The notes: generated by a model from the letters alone, not told the origin. A stretch of DNA of 57,394 nt from Auraticoccus cholistanensis (GCF_009742705.1 NZ_WPCU01000004.1:218383-275776), one strand, 5' to 3'. Shown: positions 32,886 through 43,690, counted from the stretch's first letter. Translations and numbers: made by a program.

Positions 32886-34046
32886 ATGAACCGCCTCACC
32901 GGCACCTCCCGGACCGCCCTCGCCGGCGCGACCGCGACCAGTGCCGTCGCCGCCCTGCTCGGGCTGGGCTGGCTGCTGCTGCCGGCCACGAGCTTCTTCT
33001 ACAGCCAGCCCTCCAGCGCCTGGCTGTCGGCGCTCGCCGGGCCGCTGCCGACCACGGTCGTCCACACCGTCGCCGCCCTGACCGGGGTGGCGGTGGGGCT
33101 CGCCGCGCTGGCCCGCGCGGTGCGCCGCCACGTCGTCGTCGCCGGCGGCGTGGTGCAGCTGCTGTGCTTCGGCGTGCTGCTGCAGAGCATGGGGACGCTG
33201 TCCATCGCCGGCTACCTGGTGGCGATGGCGATGCCGGTGGTGCTCGCCGTCCTGCTGGTGCAGGTGGTGCGCCGCTACCCCGTCGCCCGCTGGCTGGTCG
33301 GGGTCCCGGCGCTGGTCGCGGCCGTCGTCGGCGTGGTGCTCGGCCGGGAGGCGCTGGCCGCGCTGGCCGCCACCCTCGGCGCCGGGCTCGCCGCCCAGGC
33401 GCCGCGGATGCTGGTCGCCCTGCTGCTCCTGCTGGTCGGCACCAGCTGGGCCGCGGCCGTCGCCGCCGCGCTCGCCGGGACGCCGGGTGCCGCCCGCGCC
33501 ACCGCCTGGGTGACCCGGCACCGCACCGTGCTCACCGTCGTCGCGGCCTGCGGCCCGCTGCCCTACGCCGTGCTGCGGCTCAGCTGGCTGCTGCCCTCCT
33601 CGCTGGTGCCGCCGGCGCTCGCGCCCGAGGGTCTGGACCTGTCCATGCGGATCTGGGGGCTGCTGCTGTCCAGCGGCGCGTGGCTCGGGTCCGTGCTCAC
33701 CCTCGGCCTGGTCCGGCCGTGGGGCGAGGTCTTCCCCCGCTGGGTGCCCGGGCTGGCCGGCCGGCCCGTGCCGGTCGCCGCGGCGGCCGTCCCCGGCGGG
33801 CTCGTCGCCGCCGTGCTGTGCTTCACCGCCGTGCCGATGCTCTTCGGGCTGCCCGAGGGCACCGTCGTGCAGGTGACCACCCTGGCGCTGGTGTTCCCCT
33901 GCTGGCTGTGGGGTCCGGCGCTGGCGCTCGCGGTGTGGGGCTACGTCGGGCACCGCCGCCAGGACGCCGCCGCATCCACCCCCGCTGCCCCCGACGCCCC
34001 TGCGGGCGACGCCGGCACCACGAGCACCGCGGTGTCGGCAGGATGA
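32886..34046 (+). CDS. Polytopic membrane protein of unknown function
   Basis: This 386-residue protein has about nine to ten hydrophobic spans beginning with a span at 15-40 and separated by short Arg-containing loops. A soluble Ala/Pro/Thr-rich tail ends it. GGAAGG upstream supports ATG 32886. I recognise no catalytic motif. It is the first gene of a rightward trio: its stop lies four bases before the histidine kinase start. Such placement suggests that it is a membrane partner or target of the two-component system. The 160 bases before it hold the divergent ArsR-VOC control region. Confidence 0.75.
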   Translation: MNRLTGTSRTALAGATATSAVAALLGLGWLLLPATSFFYSQPSSAWLSALAGPLPTTVVHTVAALTGVAVGLAALARAVRRHVVVAGGVVQLLCFGVLLQSMGTLSIAGYLVAMAMPVVLAVLLVQVVRRYPVARWLVGVPALVAAVVGVVLGREALAALAATLGAGLAAQAPRMLVALLLLLVGTSWAAAVAAALAGTPGAARATAWVTRHRTVLTVVAACGPLPYAVLRLSWLLPSSLVPPALAPEGLDLSMRIWGLLLSSGAWLGSVLTLGLVRPWGEVFPRWVPGLAGRPVPVAAAAVPGGLVAAVLCFTAVPMLFGLPEGTVVQVTTLALVFPCWLWGPALALAVWGYVGHRRQDAAASTPAAPDAPAGDAGTTSTAVSAG

Positions 34047-34050
34047 GCAC

Positions 34051-35215
34051 ATGACCCGGCGTCTCCTGCGGCGGTTCGCCTGGCTCATGCTGGGCGCCGC
34101 GATCGGGCTGGCCACGGCACTGCTCGTGGTCAGCCTGCTCGCCGTCGTCGCGCCCGGGCTGCCGCGGGAGGTGGTGGTGCTCGTCACCGTGCTCGCCGGC
34201 GCCGGCCTGGGGCTCGTCCCCGGCGCGCGGGAGCTGGAGGTGACCGCCGCCCGCACGATGCTGGACGCCGACGCGGAGCTGGTGGTGCCGCGCAGGCCGC
34301 GGTGGGCGCACCGGCGCCAGACCATGGCCTGGGTGGTGCTGCACCAGCTGGCGGGCGTGCTGGTCGGGGTGGGGCTGTTCGCGGCCGTCCCGGCAGCCGG
34401 GCTGGTGCTGGTCGAGACCGTCACCGGGCGCGCCGGCACGGTGGTCGACGTCCCCGCCGCGCCCGCGGCCCGCGCCGCCCTGGCCGCCGCCGCGGTCGTC
34501 GTCGGGCTGGCCGGGCTGGCGGCCTGCTGGCCGGTCGGTGCGGTGGCGGCCCGCTGGGCCGGCCGGTTCCTCGGCCCGACCGCCTCGGACCGGCTGGAGC
34601 TCGCCACCTCGCGGGCCGCCCGGGAGGCCGAGCACACCCGCCTCGCCCGCGAGCTGCACGACGGCATCGGGCACGCGCTGACCATCGTCAGCGTGCAGGC
34701 CGCGGCCGGTCGCCGGGTCGGCGGCCAGGACCCCGCCGCCGCGGCGGCCGCCTTCGCCACCATCGAGGACACCGCCCGCGACGCCCTGGCCGAGCTCGAC
34801 GAGCTGCTCGCCGTGCTGCGCGAGGACCGGCCGGGAGCGGTGGCGCCGGTCGACCTGGCCGGTGTCGTCGAGACCCACCGCCGTGCCGGTCTGGTGGTCG
34901 ACGCCCGGCTCGACCTGCCGGCCGGGCTCCCGCCGCTGCTGCAGCGCACCGTGCAGCGGATCACCGCCGAGGCGCTCACCAACGCCCACCGCCACGGCAC
35001 CGGCCCGGTGCGGCTGGTGGTGTCCGCCGGCGCCGGCGTGCTCACCGTCGAGGTCAGCAACCCGCGCGGCGGCCGGACGTCCCGGCGCGGCGGCGGCCGG
35101 GGGCTCGCCGGCGTCCGCGAGCGGGTGGCGCTCTTCGGCGGCACGGTCGAGGCCGGGCCGGAGGGCGAGCACTGGGTGCTGCGGGCCACGCTGCCGCTGC
35201 CGGAGAGGAGCGACC

Positions 35216-35223
<8 letters not shown>
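34051..35223 (+). CDS. Sensor histidine kinase (NarL-type, HisKA_3)
   Basis: This 390-residue kinase has four predicted membrane spans (about 10-60 and 100-185) and then the HisKA_3 dimerisation domain, where the phospho-accepting His203 lies in RLARELHDGIGHALTIVSVQ. A HATPase domain follows with the N-box RITAEALTNAHRHG and glycine-rich GGRTSRRGGGRGLAGVRERVALFGG. It phosphorylates the LuxR-type regulator encoded directly downstream, whose GTG overlaps its 3' end by eight bases. The signal is unknown. The short extracytoplasmic loops suggest sensing within or at the membrane, as in LiaS-like kinases. Confidence 0.92.
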
Positions 35224-37490
<2,267 letters not shown>

Positions 37491-37515
37491 GGGGCGCGTG
37501 CGGCCCGGGCGGGGG

Positions 37516-37809
37516 TCAACCGCGGAGGGCGAGCCACAGCAGGAGGGCCATCACCGCACCGCCGGCCAGCGTCCCGACCAGCACGGCCAGGGGCAGCGCC
37601 GCCCGCACCCGCTCGCCGCGCACCGGCTCGGAGCGCAGGCTCCGCAGGAGCACGACCACGCCGACCCCGCCGAAGGTGCCGAACACCACGCCGCCGACGA
37701 CCCCGGCCACGACGCTGGCGGAGCCGAGCCCCCAGACGGTGCCGAGCACGACCGCTCCGACCACCCAGGTGTGCAGAGCCAGCGCCCAGTCCGGCCACGT
37801 CCGCGACAT
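37516..37809 (-). CDS. Small membrane protein, function unknown
   Basis: This 97-residue protein has three likely hydrophobic spans (about 10-30, 33-53 and 72-94) separated by Gly-rich turns and a charged loop RSLRSEPVRGERVR. It starts at ATG 37809 and ends 25 bases from the convergent rox gene. I recognise no family. A consistent span pattern and the absence of a better frame on either strand support it as a real gene. The 58 bases between it and the CBS-domain gene hold no visible feature. Confidence 0.6.
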   Translation of the reverse strand: MSRTWPDWALALHTWVVGAVVLGTVWGLGSASVVAGVVGGVVFGTFGGVGVVVLLRSLRSEPVRGERVRAALPLAVLVGTLAGGAVMALLLWLALRG

Positions 37810-37867
37810 GGCAGGACGCTAGCCCGCCGGCGGGCCGCGCCGGGGCGGAACCGGGAGACCGGGCCCG

Positions 37868-38920
37868 TCAGCTGGTCGGGCCGCCGCTGGTGGCGTCCTC
37901 CACCTCGCCGACCAGCTCCTCGATGATGTCCTCCAGGAACAGCACGCCGGTGGGGTTGCCCTCGCTGTCGTAGCTGGTGGCCACGTGCGAGCCGGCCTGG
38001 CGCATCGAGGCCAGCGCGTCCTCCAGGTCGGCGTCGCGGGACACCGAGCTGAGGGTGCGGATCCGCTTGGCCGCCACCGGCTCGTCCCGGTCGTCGGGGC
38101 CGGTGGCGTCGAGGACGTCCTTGAGGTGCAGGTAGCCGGCCGGGGCGCCGTCCGGCCCGGTGAGGATGTAGCGGGAGAACCCGTGCTCGGCCACCGCCTG
38201 CTGCACCTGCGCCGGGGTGGAGCGGTGCGGCAGCACCACCATCTCCGCCAGCGGCACCTCCACGTCGGACACCTTCTTCTCGGTGAACTCGAAGGCGGCG
38301 GTCAGCGCGCCGGTGTTGTCGCTCAGCGTGCCCTCGCGGGTGGACTGCTCGACGATGGTGGCCACCTCGTCCAGCGTGAAGGTGCTGGTCGCCTCGTCCT
38401 TCGGCTCGACCCTGAACAGCCGGAGCACCGCGTTCGCGGCGGCGTTGAGGGTCCAGATCACCGGCCGGAAGATGCGCGACACCATCACCAGCGGGGGCGC
38501 CAGCAGCAGCGCCGCCCGGGTGGGCAGCGAGAAGGCCAGGTTCTTGGGCACCATCTCCCCGAACACCACGTGCAGGAAGGTGACCAGCACCAGGGCGATC
38601 ACGAAGGCCACCCCGCCGATGGCCTCCACCGGCAGCGGCGTCGCCTCCAGCGGGTACTCCAGCAGGTGGTGGATGGCCGGCTCGGAGACGTTGAGGATCA
38701 GCAGCGAGCAGACGGTGATGCCCAGCTGGCTGGTGGCCAGCATCAAGGTGGCGTGCTCCATCGCCCACAGCGTGGTCTGGGCGGCGCGGCTGCCCGCCTC
38801 GGCCCGCGGCTCGACCTGCGAGCGCTTGGCGGAGATGACCGCGAACTCGGCCCCCACGAAGAAGGCGTTGAGGGCCAGCAGCACGAACAGGGCCGCGATG
38901 CCGGGCACGTACTCAGCCAT
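37868..38920 (-). CDS. CNNM/CorC-HlyC family membrane protein with CBS pair (second of two)
   Basis: This 350-residue protein has an N-terminal CNNM domain (about 1-190; LNAFFVGAEFAVISAKRSQVE and LGITVCSLLILN are family-typical, and FGEMVPKNLAFS is the PKN turn) followed by two CBS motifs (about 210-330). The family mediates Mg2+ or Co2+ transport or its regulation; bound nucleotide in the CBS pair acts as switch. It lacks the C-terminal CorC_HlyC domain found in its upstream neighbour. The genes overlap by eight bases, so the products likely form a hetero-oligomer. Confidence 0.88.
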   Translation of the reverse strand: MAEYVPGIAALFVLLALNAFFVGAEFAVISAKRSQVEPRAEAGSRAAQTTLWAMEHATLMLATSQLGITVCSLLILNVSEPAIHHLLEYPLEATPLPVEAIGGVAFVIALVLVTFLHVVFGEMVPKNLAFSLPTRAALLLAPPLVMVSRIFRPVIWTLNAAANAVLRLFRVEPKDEATSTFTLDEVATIVEQSTREGTLSDNTGALTAAFEFTEKKVSDVEVPLAEMVVLPHRSTPAQVQQAVAEHGFSRYILTGPDGAPAGYLHLKDVLDATGPDDRDEPVAAKRIRTLSSVSRDADLEDALASMRQAGSHVATSYDSEGNPTGVLFLEDIIEELVGEVEDATSGGPTS

Positions 38921-40256
38921 GGTCGGCTCCTGTCGCGAGCTGCTCGTCGGTGGGCTCGGGCGGGGTCGGGGTGAAGCGCAGCCGCTCGATCCGGGCGCCG
39001 TCGATGCGCTCCACCCGGAGCACGCCCTGGTCGACGGCGACCTCGTCGCCGACCTCGGGCAGCCGGTCGAGCTGGTCGATCACGAACCCGCCGACGGTGT
39101 CGTACTCGTCGTCGTCGGGGACCCGGACGCCGGTGCGCTCCAGCAGCTCGTCGGGACGCAGCCCGGCGTTGAACACGATGGAGTCGTCGCCGTGGCGGAC
39201 CAGGCCGACGCGGGAGCGGTCGTGCTCGTCTTCCAGCTCGCCGACCAGCTCCTCGACCAGGTCCTCCAGGGTCACGATGCCGGCGGTGCCGCCGTACTCG
39301 TCGGTCACCACCGCGATCTGGAAGCCGGCGGTGCGCAGCAGCCCGAGCAGCCGCTCGACGCCCATCAGCTCCGGCACCCGCAGCGGTTCGACCATCAGGT
39401 CGCGCACCGTGCGGCGGGCGAGCTCCTCGGCGTCCAGGGCGAAGGCGGCCTTGACGTGCACCACGCCCACGATGTCGTCGACGTCCTCCCCGGTGACCGG
39501 GAAGCGGGAGAACCCGGTGCGGCGGGCCAGCTCGATGATGTCCCCGGCCGGGTCGTCGTCGTCCAGCTTGGCCATCCTCACCCGCGGCGTCATCACGTCG
39601 CCGGCGGAGTGGCTGCTGAAGCGCAGCGTGCGGTTGAGCAGGGTGGCGTGGTCGGCGTCGAGGATGCCCTCCATCGCCGAGCGCCGCACCAGCGAGGACA
39701 GCTCCTCGGCGCTGCGGGCCCCGGACAGCTCCTCCTTGGGCTCGATTCCCATGGCGCGGATGACCGCGTTGGCGGTGTTGTTGAACAGCAGCACCAGCGG
39801 CTTGAACACCGTGGTGAAGGCGACCTGCAGCGGCACCACCACCCGGGCGGTCTGCAGCGGCAGGGCCAGCGCGAAGTTCTTGGGCACCAGCTCGCCGATG
39901 AGCATCGACAGCAGGGTGGCCAGCGCCACGCCGAGCACGGTGCCCACCGCGCTCACCAGCGCCGAGGGCAGCCCGAGCGCACCGAGCGGGCCCTCGAGCA
40001 GCCGGCTGAACGCCGGCTCGAAGGTGTAGCCGGTGAGCAGCGTGGTCAGCGTGATGCCGAGCTGGGCGCTGGAGAGGTGGGTCGAGGTGGTCTTCAGGGC
40101 GCCGATGGTCGGGCCGAGGCCCTTCTCGCCGCGCTCCTGGCGGGCCTCGAGCTCGCTGCGGTCCAGGTTGACCAGCGAGAACTCCGAGGCGACGAAGACG
40201 CCGGTGCCGACGGTGAGGACCAGTCCGACGGCCAGCATCAGCAGGTCGAAGGTCAT
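38913..40256 (-). CDS. CNNM/CorC-HlyC family membrane protein with CBS pair and CorC domain (first of two)
   Basis: This 447-residue protein has a CNNM domain (about 1-200; VFVASEFSLVNLDRSELEAR, LGITLTTLLTGYTFEPA, IGELVPKNFALALP), a CBS pair (about 215-345; ending IAVVTDEYGGTAGIVTLEDLVEELVGE) and the C-terminal CorC_HlyC domain (about 360-440; VGGFVIDQLDRLPEVGDEV). It is the usual longer partner of a tandem actinobacterial pair. Roles in Mg2+ homeostasis are known for the family. The ATG at 40256 follows a GC-rich leader containing a stable hairpin; the 5' flank beyond that is the repeat array region. Confidence 0.9.
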   Translation of the reverse strand: MTFDLLMLAVGLVLTVGTGVFVASEFSLVNLDRSELEARQERGEKGLGPTIGALKTTSTHLSSAQLGITLTTLLTGYTFEPAFSRLLEGPLGALGLPSALVSAVGTVLGVALATLLSMLIGELVPKNFALALPLQTARVVVPLQVAFTTVFKPLVLLFNNTANAVIRAMGIEPKEELSGARSAEELSSLVRRSAMEGILDADHATLLNRTLRFSSHSAGDVMTPRVRMAKLDDDDPAGDIIELARRTGFSRFPVTGEDVDDIVGVVHVKAAFALDAEELARRTVRDLMVEPLRVPELMGVERLLGLLRTAGFQIAVVTDEYGGTAGIVTLEDLVEELVGELEDEHDRSRVGLVRHGDDSIVFNAGLRPDELLERTGVRVPDDDEYDTVGGFVIDQLDRLPEVGDEVAVDQGVLRVERIDGARIERLRFTPTPPEPTDEQLATGADHG

Positions 40257-40317
40257 GTCACCTCGACCCGGTCGGGCGGGCACCGGCGCGCCGTGGCGGC
40301 CGGGCGGTGGTGTGGGG

Positions 40318-40335
40318 GACCCCCGTCAGGGGGTC
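40318..40335 (-). other. Hairpin in the leader of the CNNM operon
   Basis: GACCCCC and GGGGGTC form a 7-bp stem with a 4-base loop, 62-79 bases upstream of the CNNM start. On the minus strand TACGAT (40370-40365) upstream of it resembles a -10 box, so the hairpin may be in the 5' untranslated region. I do not recognise it as a named riboswitch. Confidence 0.4.
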
Positions 40336-40578
40336 AGGACTAGGAGGATCACCCATGCCGCGTGATCGTAGCGGCCGGCCCGTAACGCCCCGCCCTCCGC
40401 CCACCTCCGCCGCCGCTGCGCCACCGCGACCGGCCCGCCCCACCCGGCCCGCCCCCACCCCCGCTTCAGAGCCCGTCCGCACGCTTCACAGCCCGTCCGC
40501 CCCACGGGCCCACCCCCGCTCCACGACCCGTCCGCCCCACGGGTCCGCCCCACCCCCGCTTCACAGCCCGTCCGCACG

Positions 40579-40606
40579 CTTCACAGCCGCTGCAACGGCT
40601 GTGAAG
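40579..40606. repeat. Central palindrome of the array
   Basis: CTTCACAGCCG (40579-40589) and CGGCTGTGAAG (40596-40606) are perfect 11-bp arms around the 6-base spacer CTGCAA. It marks the switch of word orientation. Copies with 9-bp perfect arms and the same CTGCAA spacer lie at 40693-40716 and 40847-40870. Confidence 0.85.
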
Positions 40607-40904
40607 TCGCTGAGACGGCTGTGAGGCGAGCTGGTGTGCGCCGGTCCTGGCTCGGGTCCGGTCCGTCGGGGTTCACAGCCGGTGGGTGCGCCTCACAGCC
40701 GCTGCAACGGCTGTGAAGGTGAGCGGACGGCTGTGGAGCTGGGCGGGGGCGGCTGTGAAGTCGCTGGGACGGCTGTGAGGGCGAGCTGGTGTGCGCCGGT
40801 CCTGGCTGGGTGCGGTCCGGGGGGGTTCACAGCCGGTATGTGCGCCTCACAGCCGCTGCAACGGCTGTGAAGGTGAGCGGGTGGCTGTGGAGCGGGGCGG
40901 GGGC
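40596..40904. repeat. Tandem duplication of about 154 bp inside the array
   Basis: The segment 40596-40749 is repeated at 40750 to about 40904. Long shared blocks include GCGAGCTGGTGTGCGCCGG at 40626 and 40781, CGGCTGTGAAGTCGCTG at 40596 and 40750, and GCGCCTCACAGCCGCTGC in both. The copies differ by scattered substitutions and one-base indels, so the duplication is not brand new. Confidence 0.8.
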
Positions 40905-41000
40905 GGCTGTGAAGGTGAGGGGACGGCTGTGAAGTCGGGCGCGGGCGGCTATGAGGGTGGGGGACGGCTGTGAGGCGGTGGAGGGAGGCGGGGGCGGGGG

Positions 41001-42510
41001 TCAGCGCGGTTCGAGGACGGACGCGGTGAAGCCCAGCTCGCGCAGGGTGCGGGTGAACTCCGACCCGGTCCGGTTCGGCCGCGGCGGCCACGAAGCCGTC
41101 GGGACGCACCAGGAACCAGCGGCCGGGTGCCAGACCCAGGTCGGGGCGCGGGTCGAACCGGTGCGCCTCGGTGACGAGGCGCGGCAGGCCGGTCAGCTCG
41201 GGCAGGACGGGCCCGTACCCGTGGACCTGCCAGCTGAGGTGGTCCAGCACCTCGTGGTTGGCCCCGGTCCAGGGCAGCCGACGTCCGACCACCGGGTCGC
41301 GCCGCCCGCCGCTGCGGGCCCGCGCCTGGGGGGACATCCAGTAGTGGATGCGCAGCTGGCCGACGTAGCCCGCCATCCGGCGCCCGAGGGGGAGCCGGCC
41401 GACGACGACCGAGGCCACCGGGGCGAGCCAGGGCACCAGCACCCGGCGGGTCAGCACCGCGGCCGGCGTCTGCGAGACCACCCGGCTGAAGACGGCGTCG
41501 GTGGTGCGGACCAGCCGCTGCGCGACCGGCCGGCGCTCCTGCTCGTAGTGGTCGAGGTGCTCCTCGCCGGCGTCCCCGCGGAGCACGGCGGCGAGCTTCA
41601 CCGCCAGGTTGGCGGCGTCCTGCAGCCCGGTGTTCATGCCCTGCCCGCCCACGGGGGAGTGCACGTGCGCGGCGTCCCCGGCCAGCAGCACCCGGCCCGC
41701 GCGGAACCGCTCGGCCAGCCGGTGGTGCACCCGGTAGGAGGAGAACCAGCGAACCTCGCCGAGCTCGACGGCGAAGTGCTCGGCCAGGTCGGCGCGGGCC
41801 CGCTCCGGTCCCGGTTCGTCGCCGTCGCCGACCAGCCCGATCACCCGGTGCCGGCCCGGTCCCAGCGGGAAGGTGAGCAGGAACCGGTCGGTGCCCGAGC
41901 GCAACGTGATCCGGCCGTCCTCCAGCCCGGTCACCACGTCGGCGTCGGCCACGAAGAAGGTCTGCGGTGCGGTGTGCCCGACGAACTCGATCCCGGCCTC
42001 CCGCCGCACCAGCGACCCGCTGCCGTCGGCGCCCACGCACCAGCGCGCGGTGACGCTCCGCGGCCCGTCGGGTCCGGCCAGCTCCGCGGTCACCGCGTCG
42101 CCGCGGTCGGTCAGCGACAGCAGCCGGTGGCCCCAGCGCACCCCCGATCCCAGCTCGGTCAGCCGCTGCACCAGCAGCGCCTCGTTCGCCGACTGCTCGA
42201 GCACGTGCGCGCCCGGGAACGGGGACTGCGAGCGCATCAGCCGCGCCAGCGGCACCACCCCCGGGGCGGGGCGGCGACCCCACCCGGGACGCAGACCCGA
42301 CACCCACGTCGTCCGGTCCCGGACGGCGTCGATCATGCCCAGCTGGGCGTAGTGCTCCATCGAGCGCGCCTGCACGACGATGGCCCGCGACTCCCGGGTG
42401 GGGCCGTCCCCGTCGTCGACCAGCAGGTGGTCCACCCCGAGCCGGGCCAGCCAGGTCGCGAGCGCCAGACCGGTGGGGCCGGCGCCCACCACCAGCACGT
42501 CGGTGTCCAT
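41001..42510 (-). CDS. FAD-dependent monooxygenase with an apparent 3' frameshift
   Basis: This group A flavin monooxygenase has DVLVVGAGPTGLALATWLARLG at its N-terminus, RWCVGADGSGSLVRREAG in the middle and the GD motif [30 protein letters not shown]. Likely substrates are aromatic or polyketide compounds. ATG at 42510 is preferred over GTG 42519. Near 41085 the main frame leaves protein-like sequence after VRPDGFVAAA and runs for about 130 codons through the repeat array to 40693. The next frame instead reads RTGSEFTRTLRELGFTASVLEPR and stops at 41001, a normal ending. A one-base error or true frameshift in the GCCGCCGCGGCCG run explains this. I give the repaired extent. Confidence 0.78.
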
Positions 42511-42547
42511 GCCGTCCACGCTAGGCCACGCGGCTGCCCGGGGCGCG

Positions 42548-43162
42548 TCAGTCGAGGTTGCCCGCGTGCGGCATCTGCCAGTGGTGGTGGAGGGCCAGCA
42601 GCCGGATGACGATGCACACCGCGGCGGCCAGCACCGCCACCCAGGGGGCGTACCAGCCGCCCGCCCAGGCGACCACGGCGACGCTCGCGCCGGCCAGCGC
42701 CGCCAGGGCGTAGATCTCCTCGCGGAGCACCAGCGGGGTGCGCCCGGCCATCAGGTCACGCAGCACGCCCCCGCCCACCCCGGTCAGCATCCCCAGCAGG
42801 GCGGCGGCGAAGGGGTTGAGGCCGAACTGCAGCGCCTTGACCGCCCCGGTGACGCAGAACAGCCCGAGCCCGAGGGCGTCGAAGCGGGCGATGTGCCGCT
42901 CGATGCGGCTCAGCCGCGGGTGGAAGCGGAAGGCGACCAGCCCGGCCACGACGGGCACCACCAGGTAGCGCCAGTCGGCCAGCGACGCCGGCGGCACCGC
43001 GCCGATCAGCAGGTCGCGCAGGATCCCGCCGCCCAGCCCGGTGAGGGCGGCCAGCACCAGCACCCCGAAGACGTCCAGCCGGTTCCGCACGCCGGCCAGC
43101 CCGCCGGACAGCGAGAACACGAAGATGCCGGCCAGGTCCAGGACCAGCAGCAGCGGGCTCAC
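42548..43162 (-). CDS. TRIC-type cation channel family membrane protein (UPF0126/YadS)
   Basis: This 204-residue protein has seven predicted spans arranged as two homologous triple-span repeats plus one. Each repeat carries the family signature: GLGGGILRDLLIG near residue 45 and GVGGGVLRDLMAG near 130. These Gly-rich motifs form the pore in prokaryotic TRIC channels, which pass K+ or Na+. GTG 43162 is taken as start. It ends 38 bases upstream of the monooxygenase start on the same strand, so the two may be co-transcribed. Confidence 0.9.
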   Translation of the reverse strand: MSPLLLVLDLAGIFVFSLSGGLAGVRNRLDVFGVLVLAALTGLGGGILRDLLIGAVPPASLADWRYLVVPVVAGLVAFRFHPRLSRIERHIARFDALGLGLFCVTGAVKALQFGLNPFAAALLGMLTGVGGGVLRDLMAGRTPLVLREEIYALAALAGASVAVVAWAGGWYAPWVAVLAAAVCIVIRLLALHHHWQMPHAGNLD

Positions 43163-43298
43163 CGGCGCCGGCCCGGCAGGGCGTGGCCGGGGAAGACCTC
43201 CGCCGGACTGGACGGGGTGCGCACGCCCTCACCCTATCCAGGGCGCGACCGGGTCCGGCCCGGCGGACGGGCCCCGCGTCCGACGGTTCCCGGTCCGG

Positions 43299-43589
43299 TC
43301 AGGCGCGCTGGAAGGTGAGGCAGTCGGCCGGGTCGGCCCCGGCGCCCACCCGGATGAACTCCGCGTGGCACTCCAGGTCCTGGTTGTGGATGCAGTCGGC
43401 GCGGTGGCAGGCCCCGACGAAGGCCACGTTCTGGGTGAGCCCGCCGTCGGTGCCGAGCTGGATGAAGGTCCCGCAGCCGGCGTTGGCCCCGGTGACGCTG
43501 ATGGCACCGGCGTGGCAGGCGGTGTCGTGGTTGTAGGAGCAGCCCTCCACGGTGCACTCGTGCACGGGTGGGAGGTCGGTGACGGTCAT
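43299..43589 (-). CDS. DUF1540 domain protein, two Cys-rich metal-binding repeats
   Basis: This 96-residue protein has two DUF1540 units, CTVEGCSYNHDTACHAGAI and CHRADCIHNQDLECHAEFI, each with three Cys and a Cys-His pair spaced as a small metal-binding site. The metal is unknown; zinc or iron are likely. AGGAGG precedes the ATG by five bases, indicating strong translation. A DtxR/IdeR-like box lies in the upstream region, suggesting that it is expressed in response to iron. It may act as a small metal store or scavenger. Confidence 0.85.
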   Translation of the reverse strand: MTVTDLPPVHECTVEGCSYNHDTACHAGAISVTGANAGCGTFIQLGTDGGLTQNVAFVGACHRADCIHNQDLECHAEFIRVGAGADPADCLTFQRA

Positions 43590-43665
43590 GGTGCCTCCTG
43601 GTCGTGGTGCGTCCTGCTCGCCACGCTACGACCGCACCCCCGCGGTCAGGGAAGACTCAGAAGCC

Positions 43666-43684
43666 TGAGCGCAGGCTCACCTAA
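43666..43684 (-). promoter_or_regulatory. DtxR/IdeR-like iron box upstream of the DUF1540 gene
   Basis: On the minus strand the 19-mer begins TTAGGTGAGCCT and matches the iron-box consensus TTAGGTTAGSCTAACCTAA at 14 positions. The left half-site is nearly perfect and the right one is degenerate. It is 77-95 bases upstream of the DUF1540 ATG. A possible -10 TAGCGT lies at 43628-43623. An overlapping AGCCTG/CAGGCT inverted repeat (43662-43677) is an alternative operator. Confidence 0.45.
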
Positions 43685-43690
43685 GCGGCC

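Larger units (their letters stand above)
40463..40975. repeat. Periodic array of CACAGCC / GGCTGTG words
   Basis: The 0.5-kb stretch contains about seven CACAGCC-type words on the left and interspersed (40467 variant, 40487, 40562, 40582, 40674, 40694, 40828, 40848). Twelve GGCTGTG-type words follow (40598, 40617, 40709, 40729, 40751, 40771, 40863, 40883, 40905, 40925, 40947 as GGCTATG, 40966). Neighbouring words are spaced 19-22 bases, mostly 20 or 22, close to two helical turns. A left-hand unit GCTTCACAGCCCGTCCGC recurs. The words point one way left of 40589 and mostly the other way to the right. Reading frames crossing it translate to low-complexity Pro/Arg/His text and I regard it as non-coding. 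Confidence 0.85.

Noticed and set aside
40634-40973. Small rightward reading frames inside the array with CNGCE-like peptides
   Set aside because: They exist because the repeat happens to lack stops in that frame; there is no ribosome site and they follow the duplication exactly.
40463-40975. CRISPR array
   Set aside because: The repeated words are only about 7-18 bp, occur in both orientations, have no unique 30-40 bp spacers and no cas genes are nearby.
40693-41000. Continuation of the FAD monooxygenase frame through the repeat array as a genuine C-terminal domain
   Set aside because: The translated text is low-complexity and simply reflects the DNA words; the other frame gives a normal-looking ending at 41001.
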